A DNA stretch of 53,746 nt from Prevotellaceae bacterium. Lineage in GTDB: Bacteria; Bacteroidota; Bacteroidia; Bacteroidales; Bacteroidaceae. Under the pieces are notes generated by a model. That model was not told where the DNA came from. It saw only the letters and a list, made by a program, of their open reading frames with translations, and searched no databases. The translations under genes were made by a program, and so were the position numbers. The stretch is taken from positions 1 to 53,746 of the forward strand of contig JAHZGX010000005.1 of NCBI GenBank assembly GCA_019420585.1, given 5' to 3'. This document shows positions 40,276 through 47,386 of this stretch, piece by piece; position 1 is the first letter of the stretch; each line of letters starts with the position of its first letter.

Positions 40276-42573
40276 ATGAGCACTATGAACAGGAAAAAGA
40301 AGATTTGTGTCATCCTGCTGGCCGCTCTGCTCCACTGCCTGCTCCCTGCGTCTGCCATGGCACAGAGAAAGGATACGACCCTCACATTCACGAGGGAACA
40401 GTTAAGTACCAGGACTGTGACAGGAGAGGACGGCAACCAATATACGCGGCTGGAATATCAGGGCTTGACACCACGTCGTGAGGCTTGCAGCCCTGAATTG
40501 CCCTACCGGCACATCACGCTGCCTATCCCCGTGAATGCACGGAATGTCACCTTGCAGGTTTCAACGGGCGGGGCCTCGTCTTTGGAACTCCGGGAGAAGG
40601 TATATCCCATCCAGTGGCCAAGAATCACCACCATACCAAGCAGGCCTCCCGGCTTTGCCGCTTGCAGCCCTTCAGTGTATGGCAGCACGGACGGGTTCCC
40701 GGTGGAAACGGCCTACATAACGGACGTTTCCGGGTCAACGGACACGGAGAAGCGTGTCGGGATTGCCGTCTGCCCGCTGAAGTATTTCCCCTTGCAGGAC
40801 AAGTGTGACTTCTATGGAGAGATACAGATTTCTGTCAGTTATGAATTGGCTCCAACAAGGAAACTGTCCCCCTTGGCCGCGGAGACATGCCCCACGGAGT
40901 TGCCCCTGTACGAGTATTGCATCATCACATCACGCTCTTTGGCACAATCCTTCAGCCGGCTGAAGGGCTGGATACGCCAGAAGGGAATGGATGCGGGAAT
41001 TGTATGCCTGGAGGACATCCTCTCTGACCCTGCCATCGAGGGAGATACCGTTTCAGCGCTATATGATGATGCGGGAAAGATACGCCAGTACCTCCAGTAT
41101 GGCTATAAATACGGCGGGACAAGATATGTCCTGTTTGGAGGCAACGACAGCATCGTGCCCGTCAGGTATGGGACGGGGGAATTTAATCCTTGGGACTATG
41201 ATTCTTATCGGGGCGAACTTCCCTCAGACTTTTATTTTGCGGAGTTGAATTCCAATTGGAATGCTGACGGTGACACTTTACTGGGCGAACATTTTCCTAC
41301 TGTTTTTGGCGAATGCTACATGGATTACAAGGCGGAACTTTCTGTTGGCCGCATCTTATGCACAACGCCACAGGAGATAGCCAACTATACCGACAAGTTG
41401 CTTCTCTATGAAACAAATCCGGGGAGGGGCGACCGCTCATATCTGAGGAAGGCATTCCTCTCTCAGGCTGACGGAATGCAAGAACTGGACGAGGCTCATA
41501 AGGTTGCAAAGGATATAACTGACATATTTTCTGATACGACCATCATTTCTGAATTCCCAAGTTGGAATGATGACAATCCGACTGCCCCGACAGGTAATGG
41601 CATCATCTCTGAAATGAACAACCATTACGGATATGTCAGTTGGTTCTGCCATGGATTCCCTGCGTATATAGCAACGATGACAAAGGGAAACAATGCAAGC
41701 CTCACGACTCTAAATGCTGTAACCTCACTTGACAATTTCCATTATCACGGAATAGAAAAGGATGAGGCAGGAAACGGACTAGACTGCCTAAATAATAAGG
41801 ATTATCCCATGGTTGCCTATAGCATTGCCTGCAATATCGCGTCATTTGACAATTTCAAGCAAAACAGATATGGTAACTTCCTGACGTTCGCCCGTTCATT
41901 TACGACGGGCAAGGATTACGGAGGCCCCGCATTGATAGGCAACACGAGGGTTGGATTTGAGAAACACTCTTACATTGTCCAGCAGTGCTTCAACAATTAC
42001 ATGCGTAGTTACGGTATCGGGGAAAGCCTCAATAAGGCAAAGTTGTACAACAGCGATGATGAAGGCAGGCACCATCATTCCCTTACTATCAACGTGGTCG
42101 GTTGCCCGGACTTGAATGTCTGGACCGCCCTCCCGGAAAGATTGGATGCCACAATTGCCTACGGACAGGATGGCGTTACCATAAATCCTATAAATTATTC
42201 TGATAGTACCTACATTTGTTTATATCCTTTGGACAAGAATAGGAAGGCATACACCCTGCCGGGGAATTTCGGAAATGGAGCAAATACCATACAGGGAGCG
42301 GAGAACTGCATGATTACGCTGAAAGGGAGAAATTGCCTTCCTGCATTTCTTCCTCTTGCACTCCAAAACACGAATGTCTCGGGCGACAACTACATTCAGG
42401 CCGCCGATGTCAAGGTCGGTTCCGACGTTAGAAACGGAGAGCAGGGAAGCGTTACGTTCGAGGCCGGAAGTGTCACGGAGATGGAGACCACAGGGCAGGT
42501 GGCGTTCACCAGAAACGTGACCGTACAGAAGGGAGCGCAATTAGTAATCAAACAATCAAGCATAAGAAAATGA
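40276..42573 (+). CDS. secreted C25-family (gingipain-like) cysteine protease
   Basis: 765 residues. A signal peptide (LLPASAMAQ, near 30) and a propeptide-like beta region (about 35-200) precede the catalytic part (about 210-600). That part has EYCIITSRSLAQSFSRLKGWI, YVLFGGNDSIVPVRY, DFYFAE, VGRI, then the catalytic His in WFCHGFP (His459) and Cys in YSIACNIASFDN (Cys519), both in C25 positions. The gap between the two (60 residues) is larger than the about 33 I recall for RgpB, with an insertion between them. The C-terminus (TFEAGSVTEMET, VTVQKGAQLVIKQ) is a short beta motif rather than a standard T9SS domain. It is too short to be the sortase PorU. The next gene starts inside its stop codon (ATGA). 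Confidence 0.88.
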   Translation: MSTMNRKKKICVILLAALLHCLLPASAMAQRKDTTLTFTREQLSTRTVTGEDGNQYTRLEYQGLTPRREACSPELPYRHITLPIPVNARNVTLQVSTGGASSLELREKVYPIQWPRITTIPSRPPGFAACSPSVYGSTDGFPVETAYITDVSGSTDTEKRVGIAVCPLKYFPLQDKCDFYGEIQISVSYELAPTRKLSPLAAETCPTELPLYEYCIITSRSLAQSFSRLKGWIRQKGMDAGIVCLEDILSDPAIEGDTVSALYDDAGKIRQYLQYGYKYGGTRYVLFGGNDSIVPVRYGTGEFNPWDYDSYRGELPSDFYFAELNSNWNADGDTLLGEHFPTVFGECYMDYKAELSVGRILCTTPQEIANYTDKLLLYETNPGRGDRSYLRKAFLSQADGMQELDEAHKVAKDITDIFSDTTIISEFPSWNDDNPTAPTGNGIISEMNNHYGYVSWFCHGFPAYIATMTKGNNASLTTLNAVTSLDNFHYHGIEKDEAGNGLDCLNNKDYPMVAYSIACNIASFDNFKQNRYGNFLTFARSFTTGKDYGGPALIGNTRVGFEKHSYIVQQCFNNYMRSYGIGESLNKAKLYNSDDEGRHHHSLTINVVGCPDLNVWTALPERLDATIAYGQDGVTINPINYSDSTYICLYPLDKNRKAYTLPGNFGNGANTIQGAENCMITLKGRNCLPAFLPLALQNTNVSGDNYIQAADVKVGSDVRNGEQGSVTFEAGSVTEMETTGQVAFTRNVTVQKGAQLVIKQSSIRK

Positions 42574-43505
42574 AAACAAGTCGAATTGCTGCCGGGGCAC
42601 TGCTGGGGATACTCATGGTGCTGAGCATGTCACAAGTCTCTTCTGCCCAGGAACCGATAGGAAAGATGAATTTCTATGTTGAGGGCACGCGCTGGACGGA
42701 ACTGCGGCTGGATATGTTGAAATACTCTTCCTGGTTCACGGAGAATCCTGATGGCACATTTAGCCCCAACTACGAGAAGACTGAGTATTACGTCAAGGGA
42801 GACACGGTAATGGAAGAACTCCCTTATGCAAGAATCTGGCGGCGCAGGGACGGGGAGCCGGACACGCTGGTGTATCTGTTTGGTAAGCAAAGGCGTGACA
42901 AGTGGCAAATAGACCTTGTGTCATTCTACAACCGCCGTGGTTACGAACGTGACCGTCCGCTGGGGCCTTGCCCCACATATTTCTCAAACTGGGGAATCGG
43001 TGCCTATGTGAGAACGAACGGGTTGCCTACATATTTGTACACGGGCGGCAGGATAACCAAGTCCATGGGAACGATAAGGGAAATCAGGCAGGGGACTTTC
43101 GGCACGGACGTCCCGCTGACGTACATGATGCTGGATGACAACGTGGATGTCGGCATGGAGGCCTGTGAGCACATCGTCATTCCCGGCATCGGCATCACTT
43201 CGTGGTATAGCCGCAATTGCATCACCGGCCCTTGCATGGCGCATGCACTGGAAGGGGTGGAGGAAGACCAGTACATCCGCAATGACCATTACCGCAGCAT
43301 CCTCGTCCACTTCGAGCGCGGCGGCGAGACCATCTATGACCTCTGGCCCACGCCCGAGGGCGGCTTGGCCTCACACGTGCAGGGCGTGAAGGCCGGTTCT
43401 TCCCCGGATGGGCAGGCCGTGTATGACCTGCAAGGCCGACGCATTGAGGGCAAGCCCTCCCCCGGCATCTACATCATAGGAGGAAAAAAGCAGGTAGTGA
43501 GGTAA
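42570..43505 (+). CDS. secreted protein with a short T9SS-like tail, coupled to the C25 protease
   Basis: 311 residues. A signal peptide (ends SSAQ, near 27) is followed by a beta-rich middle without a recognised family (WTELRLDMLKYSSWFTENPDG, RDKWQIDLVSFYNRRGYERD, Cys pairs around SRNCITGPCMAH). The last 30 residues (AVYDLQGRRIEGKPSPGIYI then GKKQVVR) are the short Prevotella-type sorting motif. The start overlaps the protease stop by 4 bases, so the two proteins are made in fixed ratio. Possible roles are protease partner, inhibitor or substrate-binding subunit; none is shown by the sequence. Confidence 0.75.
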   Translation: MKTSRIAAGALLGILMVLSMSQVSSAQEPIGKMNFYVEGTRWTELRLDMLKYSSWFTENPDGTFSPNYEKTEYYVKGDTVMEELPYARIWRRRDGEPDTLVYLFGKQRRDKWQIDLVSFYNRRGYERDRPLGPCPTYFSNWGIGAYVRTNGLPTYLYTGGRITKSMGTIREIRQGTFGTDVPLTYMMLDDNVDVGMEACEHIVIPGIGITSWYSRNCITGPCMAHALEGVEEDQYIRNDHYRSILVHFERGGETIYDLWPTPEGGLASHVQGVKAGSSPDGQAVYDLQGRRIEGKPSPGIYIIGGKKQVVR

Positions 43506-43532
43506 GCATCTCTCTGCAAGAAAAAAAGAAAA

Positions 43533-43571
43533 CGCGAGGCTGCGTCGGTGGAATGCTGACGCAGCCTCGCG
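43533..43571. terminator. strong convergent terminator hairpin
   Basis: Perfect 14-bp arms CGCGAGGCTGCGTC (43533-43546) and GACGCAGCCTCGCG (43558-43571), 11-base loop. On the minus strand it is followed by TTTTCTTTTTTT, so it ends the GH2 gene; it also lies after the plus-strand secreted protein. Confidence 0.92.
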
Positions 43572-43595
43572 CTGTTTATGGCGGACTGAAGCGGC

Positions 43596-45434
43596 TTACT
43601 TCCAGTCGCTCAGGTCCTGCGGGTTCTCAATGATGCTTGGAATCTTCTCGAAGATGGCCTTGATGCGCGCGGTGTCGAACTTTGGCTTGCGGTTGTAGTA
43701 GTAGATGCCGTTCTTCTCCTGTTCCACGTCTGTGATTTGCGTGTAGCAGAAGCCCACCACGTGCTTGCATGCCTTGATGGCATCTATTTGCTTTTCCAGG
43801 ATGGAGTAGAAGTCGTCCAGTGTTTCGATGTTCTGGCCGTATCCCCATGAGTTGGCGCGCTCCTCCTTGGGTATCCAGGGCAGGCCGCCGAACTCGTCAA
43901 TCATGTAAGGCTGGCCGTCATACTTGGCCAGGTAATCCTTGTCCTTCACGTTGCGGTAAGGCTCCACGCCCTGCTTGAAGGTGTGGTTTTCCACCAGTTT
44001 GTCATACTCGCGGGTGTAGTCGTGCACGCTCCAAATGTCGGTCTTCACATGTGCGTCGCCGCTTGCATCGTTGATGGGACGGGTGGGGTCAAGCCCCTTG
44101 GTCATGTTGTACAGGTCGTTAAGGAAGCGCACGTATACGTCTGCACGCGCCCCCCAGGTCTCGTTGAGCGGTGTCCAGGTGACCAGGCTCGGGTGGTTCC
44201 TGTCACGCACGATGATGTCGGCCCATTCCGTCAGGAAGTTGCGTATGGCCTCGTTGTCGTGGATGTCCATGTCCCAACTGGCCTCCTCGCCCCAGGTGAG
44301 ATAGCCCAGCTTGTCGGCCCAGTAGTAATACCGCTCCTCGAACACCTTCTGGTGCAGGCGCGCTCCGTTGAATCCCACGGCCTTGCTCATGGCTATGTCC
44401 TGCTTCAGTGCCTCGTCTGTGGGAGCCGTCCAGATGCCATCGGGATAGTAGCCCTGGTCAAGCACCAGGCGCTGGAAGTAAGGCTTGTTGTTGAGATAGA
44501 AATAGCCGCCCGCAGTGTGCACCTTGCGCATGCCCACGTAACTGCTCACCTGGTCGATGATCTCTCCCTGGCTGTTCTTCACGGTGTACTTCACGTCATA
44601 CAGGTAGGGATCCTCGGGACTCCACAGGCGTGCCTTCTTCATGGGCAGTATGATGGTGGTCTGGTTGCAAGCCTTTGCGGTTTGCTTCGCCACGGTCTTC
44701 TTGCCATCCAGCACCTCCACGGTGAGCGTGTTTCCGTTGGCCTCGCCATAGAACTCGGGGCGCACCACCAGTTGCTGCTGGTCGATGTCGGGTATGGCGA
44801 ACACGTTCTTCAGTGCCTGCTGGTCCACGGCCTCCATCCACACGGTCTGCCAGATGCCGGTCACGCGGGTGTAGCTGCATCCGTAGGAAAACAGTCCCAA
44901 ACTCTGCTTGCCTCCGGGCTGCTTGCCTCCGCGCAGGTCATCGTTCACGCGCACCACGAGGTTGGCCTTCTGTCCGGCTTTCACGTAGCGGGTGAGGTCG
45001 ATGGCGAATGAAGAGCCTGTGCCGAAGTGCTCGCCGGCCTTCTTGCCGTCGATGTACACGTGCGTCTCATAGTCCACCGCGCCGAACTGGAGCAGGATGC
45101 GCTTGCCCTCCCATGCGGCGGGGATGTCGATGGTGCGCTGGTACCACACGCAGGGGATGAAGTCGGTGTAACCGATGCCCGATAGTTCGCTCTCCACGCA
45201 GAAGGGCACCGTGATTTTCTTCGACAGCGACTTGGCGTTTGTCCAGCCTCGCTGGTCGCCGGTCTTGCCGAAGTCCAGTTCACATGTCCACTGCCCGTTC
45301 AGGTTCACCCAGTCGGCACGCTCAAACTGAGGACGGGGATACTCGGGGCGTGGGATGTCGATGGCCCGGGAAGTCTGGGAAGCCATGAAAGCCATGGCTG
45401 CGCAGAGCATCAGTTTTTGGAATACTTTTCTCAT
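43596..45434 (-). CDS. secreted glycoside hydrolase family 2 enzyme
   Basis: 612 residues. A signal peptide (ends SRA, near 24) is followed by the GH2 sugar-binding jelly roll (RADWVNLNGQWTCELDFG, VPFCVESELSGIGY, CVWYQRTIDIP), an Ig-like domain, and the TIM barrel. The acid/base Glu425 is in PLNETWG and the nucleophile is Glu514 in MIDEFGG. A shorter GH2 without the extra C-terminal domains of E. coli LacZ. Specificity (beta-galactosidase, -glucuronidase or -mannosidase) cannot be told. It follows the SGNH gene by 31 bases and is last in the GH78-SGNH-GH2 operon. Confidence 0.95.
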   Translation of the reverse strand: MRKVFQKLMLCAAMAFMASQTSRAIDIPRPEYPRPQFERADWVNLNGQWTCELDFGKTGDQRGWTNAKSLSKKITVPFCVESELSGIGYTDFIPCVWYQRTIDIPAAWEGKRILLQFGAVDYETHVYIDGKKAGEHFGTGSSFAIDLTRYVKAGQKANLVVRVNDDLRGGKQPGGKQSLGLFSYGCSYTRVTGIWQTVWMEAVDQQALKNVFAIPDIDQQQLVVRPEFYGEANGNTLTVEVLDGKKTVAKQTAKACNQTTIILPMKKARLWSPEDPYLYDVKYTVKNSQGEIIDQVSSYVGMRKVHTAGGYFYLNNKPYFQRLVLDQGYYPDGIWTAPTDEALKQDIAMSKAVGFNGARLHQKVFEERYYYWADKLGYLTWGEEASWDMDIHDNEAIRNFLTEWADIIVRDRNHPSLVTWTPLNETWGARADVYVRFLNDLYNMTKGLDPTRPINDASGDAHVKTDIWSVHDYTREYDKLVENHTFKQGVEPYRNVKDKDYLAKYDGQPYMIDEFGGLPWIPKEERANSWGYGQNIETLDDFYSILEKQIDAIKACKHVVGFCYTQITDVEQEKNGIYYYNRKPKFDTARIKAIFEKIPSIIENPQDLSDWK

Positions 45435-45465
45435 GTCTTTTGATTGTTTTGATGGTTATGTGAGT

Positions 45466-47352
45466 TTAATGTTTCTTTGCCTTCTTGCCCGTTTTCCCGG
45501 CTGCCTGCCACCGGAGGCTGGAGTTCAGTGACTGTGCCTGGTTGGTGAAGCCTGATGCCTTCATCTCTTCATTCAGCGGAGTGTAAATCTCCAGGCTCGA
45601 CTTGAGGCAGATGCCCTGATGGTGTGCAGCAATCTCCTCGGGAGTCATTCCGCTGCGCCAGAAACTCACTTCACTGAAACTGCGTGCCTGCTTGCCTTCC
45701 CCGTCTCCTATGGTGAAGAGGGTGGGGGAGATGCGTTCCTTCACTTCTCCCACAAGTTCCTCGTTGACGTAGACCAGCGTGCGCTTTTGGGCGTAGTAGT
45801 GCGTCACGGTGAGGTCATATTCGCTGTCGGCATCTGTAATCAGGGGACGGGAGGAGATAAGTGTGTCTCCTGTGGAGGATATATATCGGACGTATTTGTT
45901 TCCCAAGACACTGAGTCTGGCATCGCCTTGCTGTGAATGTATGAGCAGAATCTGTCCCGCTTTCTTTCCCTTCGTTTTCAGCGTTACGGTGAAGGGGTGC
46001 ACGGTGCCTTCTCCGCAGAACCGGAGAGTCTCCCGATTCTTGAGTGCCAGGCTGCCGTTGCTGCATCTTGCGGGATAGCCTTTTCCCTGTTTGAGCGCAT
46101 CGAAAAGCGATGGAGGTATGGCATACATGAATTCCCGGTGTCCCTCGGTGTCCTGATGGTAGTTGTCTCTCATATATCCATCGGCCCATTTGCCTTCTCC
46201 GTTGTCAATGGCTCCCAGCACGTTCACGCTTGGTACCTCCCATTGGTGGATGTCCAGGTTCATTTTCTTCACGCAGTCATAGTCTTGCTCGTTGTAGTCA
46301 CCGCGTGTATAGTTGTTCATGATGACAGGAACCTTGCCGTCCTTGCGGCACTTGTCAATGAGTGTCAGCATGTTGCCCTGGAACTGCCTGAACACGGCCT
46401 GCTTGTCTTTGGCCTCATGTACGCCCTCATTGCCCATGCTGAGTCCTATGATGACATACCGGCCGAAGTCATGAATCATCTCATCGTATCTGTTGAGCAA
46501 GTTCACTGTGGTGTTTCCTCCGATGGCCACTCCGCTGACGGTAAAAGGGGTCTTGCTTTTCCCGCTGCTGAATCTTTCGGCCAGTTGCTGTCCGTACATG
46601 TAGGCATATCCCTTGTGGTCGGTGGCTCCCTCCCCGTTGCATACCGAGGAGCCGAAGGCAGATATGCGGTTCTCGTCGATGGGTGCATCTATGTCCCAGG
46701 TGTGCCTGGCCATGTCCACGGTCAGCATGTATGTGCCGCGGTTGATGCGTATGTTCTCCGTCTTGTAGCCTTCTGAGGGCATTCCCAGCCCGTTCCTGTT
46801 GCTGTGCAGGCGTTTCACTGCCAGGGAGTCATTGTTGTTGAAGGCTAGGTAGAAGAACTTGTCGCTGAAGAGGAACACGTTGCCCTCGTTCATTTCCACC
46901 TGGGATTTCCATACTCCATGTCCGGCATATTGCAGGGTGGTTCCGTCCTTCACGATGTTGCCTTTCAGGCAGAGCGTGACGGGCAGGATGCTGATTTTGC
47001 CTGCGTGGGCATCGAGTCGCACCCTCACCACCTGCTCTTGGTCAATGGTGAAAGGGGTACCTCCTTGCCTGACTTCTGTGCTTTGGGTTCCTTGACCCAG
47101 CATGAGTGAGTCCTTTCCGTCGGCCGTGATTCCCATGACGGTGAACTGTCCGGCGGAAGCCTTCATGTATGCCTCATATATTCCTGTCGGTGTTCCTTCC
47201 GGGCGCAGTTCGGTCATTTCAATGGGCTTCTGCCCTTCGGTGGCCGAGCCAACCAGTCTTGCGGCCGACAGATGCAGGTTGTCGGCGGTTGTCTGAGTGG
47301 TAATCATCAGGGCAACCAGCCATGCGGCTCCCCTTGTCATGCACTTGTTCAT
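45466..47352 (-). CDS. secreted SGNH-type carbohydrate esterase with a LamG-like end
   Basis: 628 residues from ATG 47352, the start that follows the GH78 stop; the frame is open 26 codons further. A signal-like start (MTRGAAWLVALMITTQTTA) is followed by an N-terminal beta region (about 25-220). The SGNH hydrolase domain has block I FGSSVCNG (Ser235), block II GGNT, block III GLSMGNEG and the DNYHQDTEGH end (Asp396, His399). The C-terminal part (about 440-610) looks like a LamG/concanavalin-type domain (VSFWRSGMTPEEIAAHH). Such enzymes remove acetyl groups from plant polysaccharides; with GH78 next to it, acetylated rhamnogalacturonan is a fair guess but not shown. Confidence 0.85.
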   Translation of the reverse strand: MNKCMTRGAAWLVALMITTQTTADNLHLSAARLVGSATEGQKPIEMTELRPEGTPTGIYEAYMKASAGQFTVMGITADGKDSLMLGQGTQSTEVRQGGTPFTIDQEQVVRVRLDAHAGKISILPVTLCLKGNIVKDGTTLQYAGHGVWKSQVEMNEGNVFLFSDKFFYLAFNNNDSLAVKRLHSNRNGLGMPSEGYKTENIRINRGTYMLTVDMARHTWDIDAPIDENRISAFGSSVCNGEGATDHKGYAYMYGQQLAERFSSGKSKTPFTVSGVAIGGNTTVNLLNRYDEMIHDFGRYVIIGLSMGNEGVHEAKDKQAVFRQFQGNMLTLIDKCRKDGKVPVIMNNYTRGDYNEQDYDCVKKMNLDIHQWEVPSVNVLGAIDNGEGKWADGYMRDNYHQDTEGHREFMYAIPPSLFDALKQGKGYPARCSNGSLALKNRETLRFCGEGTVHPFTVTLKTKGKKAGQILLIHSQQGDARLSVLGNKYVRYISSTGDTLISSRPLITDADSEYDLTVTHYYAQKRTLVYVNEELVGEVKERISPTLFTIGDGEGKQARSFSEVSFWRSGMTPEEIAAHHQGICLKSSLEIYTPLNEEMKASGFTNQAQSLNSSLRWQAAGKTGKKAKKH

Positions 47353-47386
47353 TCGTTCGTTCTGAATCTCCTTGTTTTGCTGTCCC

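Noticed and set aside
40276..42573. PorU, the T9SS sortase (also C25 family)
   Set aside because: PorU is clearly longer (above 1100 residues); this one is 765 and lies with secreted cargo genes.
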